Positions 8,634-17,240 of a stretch of DNA of 64,000 nucleotides are shown piece by piece. Within the stretch, counting starts at the first letter, position 1, and every line of letters starts with the position of its first letter. The stretch is from Bacteroidales bacterium (GTDB taxonomy: Bacteria; Bacteroidota; Bacteroidia; Bacteroidales; VadinHA17), in assembly GCA_016709865.1 (NCBI GenBank), contig JADJLX010000001.1, forward strand, positions 248,001-312,000. Reading direction: 5' to 3'. The position numbers were made by a program, and so were the translations under genes. A model generated the notes under the pieces. The model had not been told where the DNA came from, searched no databases, and was given only the letters and a program-made list of their open reading frames with translations.

Positions 8634-9515
8634 ATGAAGCATCTATTGATTTCTGTATCGCTACTGGTTTTTAACTTTGCATCCACTCTTCCTGCTCAAA
8701 AAGCGGATTCCTACAAACCTGACTTCTCCAACCCAGCGGTTGTTAAAGGAATGTCGCTTGTGTGGAATGATGAATTCAACATTTCAGGAAAGCCGGATAC
8801 GTCAGTCTGGAGATATGAAAAGGGATTTGTCAGAAACCAGGAACTTCAATGGTACCAGTCCGAAAACGCCAACTGTAAGAACGGATTGCTGATTATTGAA
8901 GGACGGAAAGAAAATTTTAAAAATCCGGGCTATGTCCCCGGGAGTACTAACTGGAAGACTAACAGGGAGTATGCTGAATACAGCTCCTCCAGTATACAGA
9001 CCAGAGGGAAGAAGCAATTTCAGTTCGGGAGGTTTGAGATACGGGCAAGAATTGATACAGCGTGCGGTTCATGGCCTGCTATATGGACACTCGGAATAAC
9101 GAAAACCTGGCCTTCGAACGGGGAAATAGATATTATGGAATTTTACAGAATCAAAGGTGTTCCCACAATCCTGGCCAATTTTGCCTGGGGTACAAATCAG
9201 CGAAATGTCGGAAAGTGGGACGATCTGAAAAAGCCTTTGTCTGATTTTATAAAAAACGATCCGGACTGGACCAGGAAGTTTCATGTCTGGAGAATGGACT
9301 GGACTAAAGATTCAATAAGCCTGTTTATTGACGACCAGCTACTGAATTCTGTCTTATTAGGTGAAACTTATAATCCTGATGGTTTCAATCCGTTCCTTCA
9401 GCCACATTACATACTGCTGAATCTTGCTCTGGGTGGTAATGGCGGTGACCCTTCAAAGTCGATGTTCCCGATAAAATATGAAGTTGACTATGTGAGGGTT
9501 TATCAGGAGAAGTAA
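8634..9515 (+). CDS. GH16 family beta-glucanase (laminarinase-like), secreted
   Basis: Secreted endo-beta-1,3(4)-glucanase-type enzyme, 293 aa, signal peptide about 1-21. The GH16 catalytic signature 'GEIDIMEF' gives nucleophile Glu164, helper Asp166 and acid/base Glu169; the intact bulged E-x-D-x-x-E form is typical of laminarinases. The N-terminal 'LVWNDEFNISGKPD', 'SWPAIWTLG' and C-terminal 'YILLNLALGGNGGD' and 'YEVDYVRVYQ' are classic strands of the jelly roll. No binding module is attached. It stands alone between two intergenic regions, the upstream one being a dispersed palindrome. Substrate (laminarin, mixed-linkage glucan) cannot be separated here. Confidence 0.92.
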   Translation: MKHLLISVSLLVFNFASTLPAQKADSYKPDFSNPAVVKGMSLVWNDEFNISGKPDTSVWRYEKGFVRNQELQWYQSENANCKNGLLIIEGRKENFKNPGYVPGSTNWKTNREYAEYSSSSIQTRGKKQFQFGRFEIRARIDTACGSWPAIWTLGITKTWPSNGEIDIMEFYRIKGVPTILANFAWGTNQRNVGKWDDLKKPLSDFIKNDPDWTRKFHVWRMDWTKDSISLFIDDQLLNSVLLGETYNPDGFNPFLQPHYILLNLALGGNGGDPSKSMFPIKYEVDYVRVYQEK

Positions 9516-9573
9516 ACAATTATTCAGATTCGTTGTTTAAATCATAAAAACAGCTGGGTATGAAGTTAATGAT

Positions 9574-9581
9574 TACCTTTG
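9574..9581 (+). promoter_or_regulatory. Candidate -7 box TACCTTTG
   Basis: Matches the Bacteroidota -7 consensus TAnnTTTG, about 25 bp before the start codon of the DhaL-DegV fusion gene at 9607. No clear -33 TTG element is seen at the right spacing, so this is only a candidate. Confidence 0.4.
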
Positions 9582-9606
9582 CAAAACATTTGTAAGATAA
9601 CGACAT

Positions 9607-11412
9607 ATGATTCTAACGACTCCGGTGCCGCTAAATGAAATGGATGGACGCAGACTCTACTACACGTTTATTGCAGGCGCCCGTAAGGTAATTGAACACC
9701 AGGTAGAACTTAATAAAATTAATGTTTTCCCTGTTAACGACGGTGATACCGGAACCAACCTGGCATCAACAATAAGAGCCGTTGTCGATTCGCTGCACCC
9801 GCACAGATCATATAAAATAACTGCCGACAGGATTGCTGAAACAACCCTGGTAAATGCTCGTGGGAACTCAGGTATTATCTTTGCTCAGTTCCTCTACGGA
9901 ATGAGTTGCGAAACAGGCAATTTTAAAACAATCACAATCAGTCAGTTTGCTGAGAGCGTAAAAAACTCTATCCGCTATATTTACGAAGCTGTTGCCAATC
10001 CAGTTGAAGGAACCATGCTTACAGTGATAAAGGACTGGGCGGAATATATCTACGAGAACAGGTTCAGAATAACAGACTTCAACCAAATGTTTTTAAGCTC
10101 CCTAAGTGTACTCAACAAGTCGCTTATCGAGACCAAAACAAAACTTGCGGTTCTGGCAAAAGCCAATGTTGTTGATGCCGGGGCAAGAGGATTTGTATTC
10201 TTTGTTGAAGGAATAACCGATTTTATCACAAACAGTAACCTTAAAGAACTGGTACAGGCAAAATCCGAGACCGGAGTATTCGAAAAGATTGAGGAGTCGA
10301 TCCCTGAGAAACCTGATTTCAGATTTTGTACTGAAGCGCTTATTAAAAACAGTTCAATTAACAGTAAAGATCTTCTTTCGACTCTCGAAAGGTTTGGCAA
10401 CTCAATTGTAGTTGCAGGATCCGACAGGATGCGCCGGTTACATGTTCATACCGACACCCCAGCCGAGCTTTTCAATGAACTCAGGCTTACCGGTACTCTA
10501 GCATTTCAGAAAGCCGATGATATGGTTAGGCAGAGTGATGTTGTTTATAACAGGAAATGGAAAATTGCCCTTGTTACAGACTCAACTTGCGATCTGTCGC
10601 AGGATCTGCTCGACAACTACCAGGTAAACATGCTCCCGATAAACATCAACTTCGGTGAAAATCATTATCTCGATAAAGTAACTATTCAGCCGGAACAGTT
10701 TTATACTCTGCTCAAGGAAAATAAAAATTACCCCAAATCATCGCAGGTAAATGAAAAGGCATTTGTTAATCTCTATTCACATCTTGCCTCTCACTACGAT
10801 TCTGTAATAGCAATTCACCTTAGCGATAAACTCAGCGGCACTTTCAACAGCAGTCAGAAAGCAGCTCTGGCAATCAGTAAAGAATTCGGCAAACCAATTA
10901 CAGCCATTAACTCTAAAAATCTTTCAGGGGCCCTTGGTCTTCTCGTTCTTAGAGCAGCCAGAGCAATTGAAGAGGGCAAGTCGCATGATGAGATTGTTCA
11001 AATGACCACCAAATGGACTTCTGACCTGAAAATCTTTGTGTCGGTGAGGGATATAATTTACCTTATCCGCGGAGGACGTCTTTCTGCAGCCAAGGGGTTA
11101 ATTGCCAGATTATTGAACATAAATCCTATAGTCTCGATCGATGAAACCGGAAAAGCCATTGTTTTTGATAAATCGTTTAATCAAAAGGCTAACATGGAAA
11201 AAGTGATGGGACATATCGCCAAAATCTGCAGTGAGAATAAGATCTGGAATTATGTTGTTCTTCATGCAAACAATGATGAAGCTGCAAAATGGTATGCTGA
11301 ACGCATGGAGGAGGTTACCGGATTACCTCCGGTTTCATCTGTAAACATCTCACCAATAATAGGAGCCAACGCAGGCATCGGAGCTGCAGCTGTAGCTCTT
11401 ATGTGTGAATAA
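9607..11412 (+). CDS. DhaL (FakA-like) kinase fused to DegV (FakB-like) fatty-acid-binding domain
   Basis: Two-part protein of 601 aa. Residues about 15-210 form a DhaL/DAK2 kinase domain, with 'INVFPVNDGDTGTNL' (Mg-nucleotide loop) and 'NARGNSGIIFAQFLYG'; 230-315 resembles the FakA C-terminal region. From about residue 319 a DegV domain begins ('KIALVTDSTCDLS'), with the fatty-acid pocket signature 'SSQVN' and 'IYLIRGGRLS'. In Firmicutes FakA phosphorylates fatty acids held by separate FakB proteins; here both are on one chain, so it is likely a self-contained fatty acid kinase feeding phospholipid synthesis. The DUF1295 gene starts 12 bp after its stop. The plsX gene of the same lipid route is at 59-60 kb. 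Confidence 0.88.
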   Translation: MILTTPVPLNEMDGRRLYYTFIAGARKVIEHQVELNKINVFPVNDGDTGTNLASTIRAVVDSLHPHRSYKITADRIAETTLVNARGNSGIIFAQFLYGMSCETGNFKTITISQFAESVKNSIRYIYEAVANPVEGTMLTVIKDWAEYIYENRFRITDFNQMFLSSLSVLNKSLIETKTKLAVLAKANVVDAGARGFVFFVEGITDFITNSNLKELVQAKSETGVFEKIEESIPEKPDFRFCTEALIKNSSINSKDLLSTLERFGNSIVVAGSDRMRRLHVHTDTPAELFNELRLTGTLAFQKADDMVRQSDVVYNRKWKIALVTDSTCDLSQDLLDNYQVNMLPININFGENHYLDKVTIQPEQFYTLLKENKNYPKSSQVNEKAFVNLYSHLASHYDSVIAIHLSDKLSGTFNSSQKAALAISKEFGKPITAINSKNLSGALGLLVLRAARAIEEGKSHDEIVQMTTKWTSDLKIFVSVRDIIYLIRGGRLSAAKGLIARLLNINPIVSIDETGKAIVFDKSFNQKANMEKVMGHIAKICSENKIWNYVVLHANNDEAAKWYAERMEEVTGLPPVSSVNISPIIGANAGIGAAAVALMCE

Positions 11413-11424
11413 CATTTCTTATAA

Positions 11425-12228
11425 ATGGGACTCCTTCAAATCTGGGTTCAGGCATTACTTGTTATAATGTCAATGATGACGATTCTATGGATTGTCAGCG
11501 TTGCAATTAAAAATGTCAGCATCGTTGACATCTTCTGGGGATTCGGCTTTGTTCTTACATCAGTATTCTATTTTGTCAGTACGGAAGGATATGAAACCAG
11601 GAAAATGATTCTTCTGACCCTTGTTACTATCTGGGGATTAAGGTTATCTGTTTACCTCGCCTGGAGAAATATCGGCAAAGGCGAAGATTTCAGGTACAGG
11701 GAATTCAGGAAAAAATATGGTGAAAACAGGTACTGGTGGGTAAGCTTTTTCCAGACATTCCTTCTTCAGGGTGTGCTGATGTGGCTTATATCTGCCCCCT
11801 TACTGGGAGCCCAATACTATTCAGAGAATAATCAATTGGGAGTACTGGATTATGCCGGCATCGCCTTCTGGCTTTTTGGCTTCAGTTTCGAAGCAGGAGG
11901 CGATTTTCAGCTTGCAGTTTTTAAAGCTAATCCTTCAAATAAAGGGAAGGTACTTGATACCGGATTCTGGCGCTATACCCGCCATCCGAATTATTTCGGG
12001 GATTCGTGTGCATGGTGGGGGTATGGACTGATTTGCATCGCTGCCGGAAGTTACGTTCCTGTCCTTGGATCAATACTTATGACAGCTCTTATAATAAAAG
12101 TATCAGGCGTTGCACTTCTTGAAAAGAGCCTTAAGGATACCAAACCCCAATACAGGGAATACATTGAAAAAACACGTGCTTTCCTGCCCTGGTTCCCTAA
12201 GAAGATCAAACGCCCCCAAACCCCCTAA
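11425..12228 (+). CDS. DUF1295 membrane protein (steroid 5-alpha-reductase/ICMT-like fold)
   Basis: Polytopic inner-membrane protein, 267 aa with about six or seven helices. It belongs to DUF1295, related to steroid 5-alpha reductases and isoprenylcysteine methyltransferases: 'NVSIVDIFWGFGF' near the N terminus and the C-terminal 'DTGFWRYTRHPNYFGDSCAWWGYGL' and 'PQYREYIEKTRAFLPWFP' are diagnostic. The natural substrate is unknown. It follows the DhaL-DegV gene by 12 bp, so a lipid-linked role is plausible. The last codons (KRPQTP) lie inside the palindromic repeat at 12212-12312, so the repeat supplied the present stop codon. Confidence 0.85.
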   Translation: MGLLQIWVQALLVIMSMMTILWIVSVAIKNVSIVDIFWGFGFVLTSVFYFVSTEGYETRKMILLTLVTIWGLRLSVYLAWRNIGKGEDFRYREFRKKYGENRYWWVSFFQTFLLQGVLMWLISAPLLGAQYYSENNQLGVLDYAGIAFWLFGFSFEAGGDFQLAVFKANPSNKGKVLDTGFWRYTRHPNYFGDSCAWWGYGLICIAAGSYVPVLGSILMTALIIKVSGVALLEKSLKDTKPQYREYIEKTRAFLPWFPKKIKRPQTP

Positions 12229-12312
12229 AGGGGGCTTAAATCCTCATCCTCATAAGATTATCTTATTAATGTAGATAATCATAAAGTCCCCTTCAGGGGA
12301 TTTAGGGGCTTA
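12212..12312. repeat. CCCCCTAAAGGGGG inverted-repeat element
   Basis: Two G/C-rich hairpin arms, 'GCCCCCAAACCCCCTAAAGG' on the left and 'AAGTCCCCTTCAGGGGATTT' on the right, are inverted relative to each other around an A/T-rich core with its own 'GATTATC'/'GATAATC' pair. The left arm overlaps the last codons of the DUF1295 gene. It could end transcription from the upstream gene. The remaining gap to 12441 holds an A/T-rich leader with nothing else clear. Confidence 0.8.
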
Positions 12313-12441
12313 AAAAGGAGGAACACAAAAGAATAACTGCACGAATCCAAATGAGACTTGGTATTGAGGATAGTTTCATATTCGTAGAATCTATATCTTT
12401 ATATTCCTATTAAATTAAAAGATGGTTTCTTAAACGACTTT

Positions 12442-14403
12442 ATGAAAATAAATGTAAAACATACACTTATCCCAATCTTACTTTTTGTCTCTCTGTTTAA
12501 TACAATCAAAGGACAAGATATACCAAAAGAATTCCTGAATCCGTCCCGTGAGTTTTCCGTTATGCCATTCTGGTTCTGGAACGATACTCTTAAAGATGAT
12601 GAAATAATTAGACAGATTTCTGATTTCGAAGCTCATGGTGTATACGGATTTGTTATTCACCCGAGGATCGGCCTGCCCGATAATGTGAAATGGCTCTCTC
12701 CTGAAATGATCCATTCAATGAATGTTGCAATAGGTGAAGCTGCCAGGCGTAAAATGTATGTTGTCCTTTATGATGAAGGAATGTATCCCTCAGGCTCATC
12801 AAGCGGACAGGTTGTTGCGCGTAACCCCGGTCATGCTGCCAGGGGACTTTCCAAAATAGATCTTAAGCCGGGAGAAGAACTCAAAATTCCTGAAGGCAAA
12901 AAATTAGTTACAGTAATTACCCGTCCCGGAGGTGAAAAAGTTGCAATTGTTGATCAGCCATCCGGAGGCAATATAAGGGGTCTCCATTATATCGGCGAAG
13001 GTACCGGACAAATTAAGGAGGAATCTCCTCCTGCAGGCGACATACTTAATCCGGATGCCGTAACAAGCTTCATGGAACTGGTGTACGACAAATATGCAAA
13101 AGAGTTTGGAAAGTACTTCGGGACAACAGTTATCGGGATCTTTACCGACGAACCATCTCCGCTCGGGAGAGGCGGGGCAAGAGGTGTTTTACCGGGTAAT
13201 AAAGCATTACTGCCTCAGATAAATAAGGTTCTCGGATATGATATAACTCCTTTTCTGACAGACCTGTGGTATGATGATAATCCCGATTCAAAAAAACACC
13301 GTATAGATTATAACAGTGCAATAAATATTTGTCTGGAAGAGAATTATTATAAACGTCTTGGGAACTGGTGTAAAGAGCACGGAATTGCATTAATGGGGCA
13401 TCCGGCAGGATCGATGGATATAGGCGCAGAGAGATATTTCCAGATCCCTGGTCAGGACCTCGTATGGCGCTACGTGGAGCCAGGCCCAAAAGCTCTTGAT
13501 GGTCAGCATTCCACGATGGCAAAGTGTGCGTCCAGCGCCATGCTGCATCTTGGTTTTCGCAGGAATGCCAATGAACTTTATGGGGCATACGGACATAATC
13601 TTACCTATGATGAAATGGAATGGCTGGCAAACTGGTGTTTTGTACGCGGGCAAAATTTTCTGATTCCTCATGCATTTTACTATTCTGTACGTGGTCCGCG
13701 GCTCGATGAACGCCCACCTGATGTAGGGCCTAATGCAGCATGGTGGGATAAATACAGGTCATATGCTGATGCCTGCAGCAGACTCAGCTGGCTCAATACA
13801 GATTCAAGGCAGGTTTGCGAAGTTGCATTACTTTCTGAGGCAACTTGGCTGCCCGACAGAGTGGCAAAGATTTGCTATCAGAACCAGAGGGATTTCAATT
13901 ACCTCGAAATAAGACATCTTTGGGAAGATGCAAAAGTTGATAAAGAAGGGATAAATATTGCAGGCATGCTTTACCGCACTCTGATTATTGACAGCCTTTC
14001 ATTTATTCCGGAACAGGTAGTTCCAGCTTTAAAAATAATGGCCGGTAACGGAAGACTGATTGTCTGGAAAGACACAAAATACTCAACATATTTTAAAGGG
14101 GCCAGGATAGTCAGCAGCCAGGCAGAACTGGTGTCAGCAATTGATAAACTTATTAAACCGGATCTGATTCTCACACCTGCTTCTTCAAACATCAGATACA
14201 GACATGTTGTAAAGGGAGGAGATCATTATTACATTTTTTTCAATGAAGAAAATACTGAAGTATCGACCCGCTTATCTGTTCCTGTAAAAGGTAAATATCA
14301 ATGGATTGACCCCAAAACAGCTATTATTCATGATTACTCCGCTGATAATAATATTAGTTTCAAACCCCATGAACTAAAAGTACTTTGGATCAATAAACCT
14401 TAG
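12442..14403 (+). CDS. GH106-like glycosidase (putative alpha-L-rhamnosidase), secreted
   Basis: Secreted protein of 653 aa with a signal peptide (about 1-24). It starts with the GH106-type 'MPFWFWNDTLKDDEIIRQI', then 'GVYGFVIHPRIGLP', 'VVLYDEGMYPSGSSSGQV' and 'IGIFTDEP', strands of a TIM-like barrel with acidic residues at strand ends. GH106 rhamnosidases are generally above 1000 residues and carry extra beta domains; here only the barrel and a short C-terminal part remain, so it may be a divergent subfamily with another substrate. Followed by an FAD oxidoreductase and an esterase on the same strand, it looks like part of a plant- or algal-glycan degradation set. No SusC/D pair is present in the window. 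Confidence 0.7.
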   Translation: MKINVKHTLIPILLFVSLFNTIKGQDIPKEFLNPSREFSVMPFWFWNDTLKDDEIIRQISDFEAHGVYGFVIHPRIGLPDNVKWLSPEMIHSMNVAIGEAARRKMYVVLYDEGMYPSGSSSGQVVARNPGHAARGLSKIDLKPGEELKIPEGKKLVTVITRPGGEKVAIVDQPSGGNIRGLHYIGEGTGQIKEESPPAGDILNPDAVTSFMELVYDKYAKEFGKYFGTTVIGIFTDEPSPLGRGGARGVLPGNKALLPQINKVLGYDITPFLTDLWYDDNPDSKKHRIDYNSAINICLEENYYKRLGNWCKEHGIALMGHPAGSMDIGAERYFQIPGQDLVWRYVEPGPKALDGQHSTMAKCASSAMLHLGFRRNANELYGAYGHNLTYDEMEWLANWCFVRGQNFLIPHAFYYSVRGPRLDERPPDVGPNAAWWDKYRSYADACSRLSWLNTDSRQVCEVALLSEATWLPDRVAKICYQNQRDFNYLEIRHLWEDAKVDKEGINIAGMLYRTLIIDSLSFIPEQVVPALKIMAGNGRLIVWKDTKYSTYFKGARIVSSQAELVSAIDKLIKPDLILTPASSNIRYRHVVKGGDHYYIFFNEENTEVSTRLSVPVKGKYQWIDPKTAIIHDYSADNNISFKPHELKVLWINKP

Positions 14404-14424
14404 CGTCTTTGCGCCTTAGCGTGA
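14402..14424. repeat. Fragment of the TTTGCG/CTTAGCG dispersed repeat
   Basis: 'GCGTCTTTGCGCCTTAGCGTG' directly after the GH106-like stop codon resembles one arm of the CACAAAG/CTTTGTG palindrome family seen elsewhere in the window. Only one arm is present. Confidence 0.45.
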
Positions 14425-14452
14425 TACTTTTTTAATTTTTAAACGAATAATA

Positions 14453-16093
14453 ATGAAAACAAGTCTCTCCCTCTTATTCCTGGCATTACTCAGTTTATCG
14501 GGCTGCCAGACCGATCCAAATTCCTATAAAGCCGATGTGATCGTTTATGGCGGAACTTCAGCTGCCGTAACAACCGCCGTACAGGTTTCCAGAATGGGAA
14601 AATCTGTTATAGTTGTGTCACCTGATAAACACCTTGGCGGTTTATCATCATCCGGATTGGGTTTCACCGATACGGGTAACAAAGAAGTAATTGGCGGACT
14701 TGCAAGGGAGTTCTACCAGTTATTATATCAGCATTATATGAAAGCCGAATCGTGGAACTGGCAAAAACAGTCAGAATATGGCAATAAGGGACAGGGAAAT
14801 CCGGCAATTGACGGCGAAAACCGTACAATGTGGATCTTTGAACCCCATGCTGCTGAGGAAGCCTTCGAACAGATGATAAAAGCAAACAATATAACTGTGT
14901 TCAGGGAGGAACTTCTGGACCGCGAAAAAGGAGTGGTAAAAAAGAATGGAAAGATTATTTCCATTAGAACCTTAAGCGGCAAATTATTTAAAGCAAAGAT
15001 TTTTGTTGATGCAACTTATGAAGGAGACCTCATGGCTTCTGCAGGAGTTAAGTATACCGTCGGACGTGAAGCAAACAGTGAATATGGAGAAACCTGGAAC
15101 GGAGTACAGAAGGGAGTCTTCCATCATGGTCATTATTTCAAAGATAAAATAGATCCTTACAAGATCCCCGGAGATCCTTCTAGCGGATTGCTTCCCAGGA
15201 TTTCAAAAGAGACTCCGGGCGAAAACGGAACAGCTGATAACAAAATCCAGGCTTACTGTTTCAGATTATGTCTAACACAAAACGTTAACAACCAGGTGCC
15301 TATAACAAAACCTGAAGGTTACGACTCCACCCAGTATGAATTACTTGCAAGACTGGCCACAACCAGATGGGATGAGTTTTTCGGGAAATATGATCCGATT
15401 CCGAATCTGAAAACCGATGTCAATAATCATGGACCCATGAGTTTCGATAACATAGGAATGAACTGGGATTACCCCGATGCTTCATATGAACGGAGAAGAG
15501 AAATAATTAATGAACACATCCTTTACCAGAAGGGTATACTATACTTCATGGCTACCGATAAGCGGATACCTGAAAAAGTGAGAGTTACTATGAACAAATG
15601 GGGCTATGCAAAAGACGAGTTTACAGATAACGGGAACTGGCCTTACAACATTTATGTAAGAGAATCGCGCAGGATGCTCGGGGAATATGTAATGACAGAA
15701 AATGATGTCCTGGTAAAAAGACCGGTGCCTCATCCCGTTGGAATGGGCTCATATACAATGGATTCTCATAATGTACAAAGATATGTAACCGCAGAAGGTT
15801 ATGTTCAGAATGAAGGTGATCTTGGAGTAAAAGCACCGAAACCTTATCAGATCGATCTCGGTTCAATAATGCCGAAAAAAGAAGATTGCCTCAACCTGAT
15901 TGTTCCTGTATGCGTGTCGAGTACACATATTGCATTCGGGTCAATTCGTATGGAACCTGTATTTATGATCCTCGGACAAAGTGCAGGAACAATAGCGTCA
16001 ATGGCAATTGACAAAAGAAAAACAATCTATGATCTTACTTACGATGAGATAAAAACCAAACTTGAAGCTGACGGACAAATTCTAAATTATTAA
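14453..16093 (+). CDS. FAD-dependent oxidoreductase lipoprotein (FAD_oxidored family)
   Basis: Predicted lipoprotein (signal ending 'LSLSGC', Cys18) with an FAD-binding Rossmann fold: 'DVIVYGGTSAAVTTAVQVSR' (dinucleotide loop), 'HLGGLSSSGLGFTDTGN', and 'FVDATYEGDLMASAGVKYTVGRE'. The C-terminal 'QSAGTIASMAID' closes the FAD site. Length 546 aa is normal for the family sometimes labelled xanthan lyase-associated FAD oxidoreductase; these accompany polysaccharide utilisation genes but their reaction is not settled. The gene lies 49 bp after the GH106-like gene and 3 bp before the esterase, so one transcript is likely. It may oxidise a sugar or a released aglycone in the periplasm. Confidence 0.82.
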   Translation: MKTSLSLLFLALLSLSGCQTDPNSYKADVIVYGGTSAAVTTAVQVSRMGKSVIVVSPDKHLGGLSSSGLGFTDTGNKEVIGGLAREFYQLLYQHYMKAESWNWQKQSEYGNKGQGNPAIDGENRTMWIFEPHAAEEAFEQMIKANNITVFREELLDREKGVVKKNGKIISIRTLSGKLFKAKIFVDATYEGDLMASAGVKYTVGREANSEYGETWNGVQKGVFHHGHYFKDKIDPYKIPGDPSSGLLPRISKETPGENGTADNKIQAYCFRLCLTQNVNNQVPITKPEGYDSTQYELLARLATTRWDEFFGKYDPIPNLKTDVNNHGPMSFDNIGMNWDYPDASYERRREIINEHILYQKGILYFMATDKRIPEKVRVTMNKWGYAKDEFTDNGNWPYNIYVRESRRMLGEYVMTENDVLVKRPVPHPVGMGSYTMDSHNVQRYVTAEGYVQNEGDLGVKAPKPYQIDLGSIMPKKEDCLNLIVPVCVSSTHIAFGSIRMEPVFMILGQSAGTIASMAIDKRKTIYDLTYDEIKTKLEADGQILNY

Positions 16094-16096
16094 AAT

Positions 16097-17023
16097 ATGA
16101 AAACTCTTAAACCTGCTGTTTCTCTTATACTTTTTCTTGTTGTTTCAACAGTTGCCATATCGCAGAATCCGGTTCTGAAGGTATGGCCTATGGGGGTTCC
16201 GGGATCTTTAAAGAGCGACATCTGGACTGAGAAAGTTACAGAAGCTAACGGATCGCCATCGCGGTATGAGAAGGTCACAGATCCAACATTAACAGTTTTT
16301 CTTCCAACAGCTGAAAAAGCAACCGGTACTGCAGTGCTGATATGTCCGGGAGGCGGATATGGTGTTCTGGCGTTCGATCATGAGGGATTTGCAATAGCCA
16401 GGTGGTTAAATGAAAATGGTATTGCAGCCTATATTCTTAAGTACCGTTTACCATCCGATCAGATTATGAAAGATAAATCAGTCGGACCATTGCAGGATGC
16501 CCAGGAAGCAATAAGAATAATTCGCAGGAACAGGGAACACTATAAGATAAATCCTAATAAAATCGGGGTAATCGGATTTTCTGCAGGAGGTCACCTTGCC
16601 TCTACCCTTTCAACACATTATGCAGAAAAAGTTTATGAAACCACTGATACAGTCAGTGCCCGACCCGATTTTTCATTATTGATTTATCCGGTAATTACTT
16701 TCGATGCCTCATTCACACATGCAGGTTCGAGGAAAAATCTTATCGGTGATAATCCGTCACAAACAGCAATCGATCACTTTTCAAATGAGCTTCAGATAAA
16801 TGCAAAAACACCACCGGCATTTCTTGTTCACTCTTCAGATGATAAGACAGTTCCGGTAAAAAACAGCCTTGCCTATTATGAGAATCTTGTGAAAAACAAT
16901 GTTATTGCCGAGATGCACATCTTTCAGAAAGGAGGCCACGGATATGGCATGTCGGTCGGCAGAGGCACCCAGGCCTCATGGCCTGATCTGTGTATTAAGT
17001 GGTTAAATACAAATGGTTTTTAA
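16097..17023 (+). CDS. Secreted alpha/beta-hydrolase, carbohydrate esterase type (BD-FAE-like)
   Basis: Exported esterase, 308 aa with a signal peptide (about 1-22). Alpha/beta-hydrolase core: oxyanion-type 'CPGGGYGVLAFDHEG', nucleophile Ser162 in 'IGFSAGGHLAS', acid Asp248 or 249 in 'HSSDDKTVPV', and His281 in 'GGHGYGM'. This layout is typical of acetyl-xylan/bifunctional feruloyl-acetyl esterases that strip acyl groups from plant glycans. It starts 3 bp after the FAD oxidoreductase, and with the GH106-like enzyme forms a three-gene glycan-processing unit. A palindromic repeat follows its stop and may end the transcript. Confidence 0.85.
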   Translation: MKTLKPAVSLILFLVVSTVAISQNPVLKVWPMGVPGSLKSDIWTEKVTEANGSPSRYEKVTDPTLTVFLPTAEKATGTAVLICPGGGYGVLAFDHEGFAIARWLNENGIAAYILKYRLPSDQIMKDKSVGPLQDAQEAIRIIRRNREHYKINPNKIGVIGFSAGGHLASTLSTHYAEKVYETTDTVSARPDFSLLIYPVITFDASFTHAGSRKNLIGDNPSQTAIDHFSNELQINAKTPPAFLVHSSDDKTVPVKNSLAYYENLVKNNVIAEMHIFQKGGHGYGMSVGRGTQASWPDLCIKWLNTNGF

Positions 17024-17045
17024 TTTGGACTAGTATAAAATTCCC

Positions 17046-17156
17046 TTTTACCGCAGAGGGCCACGGAGGAAATGCATGAGGGCCGCGGAGAAGAAACATA
17101 ATTGCAATATTTCTCTGCGTACCTCTGCGCCTCCTCAGCGTTTCTCTGCGGTAAAA
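17046..17156. repeat. TTTTACCGCAGAG/CTCTGCGGTAAAA palindromic element
   Basis: Perfect 13-bp terminal inverted repeats (17046-17058 and 17144-17156) flank an imperfect palindrome with internal 'CCGCGGAG', 'TTTCTCTGCG' and 'CCTCTGCG'. It sits downstream of the esterase gene. Up to the TPR gene at 17241 only A/T-rich sequence is left. Related copies: 4474-4517 and 63178-63285. Confidence 0.85.
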
Positions 17157-17240
17157 AATATTATATAAATATTTGTATAACTATAATATTCGTTATATAT
17201 TTAAGTTTATTAGTTATTCCAACATAATAAACCAGATCCA

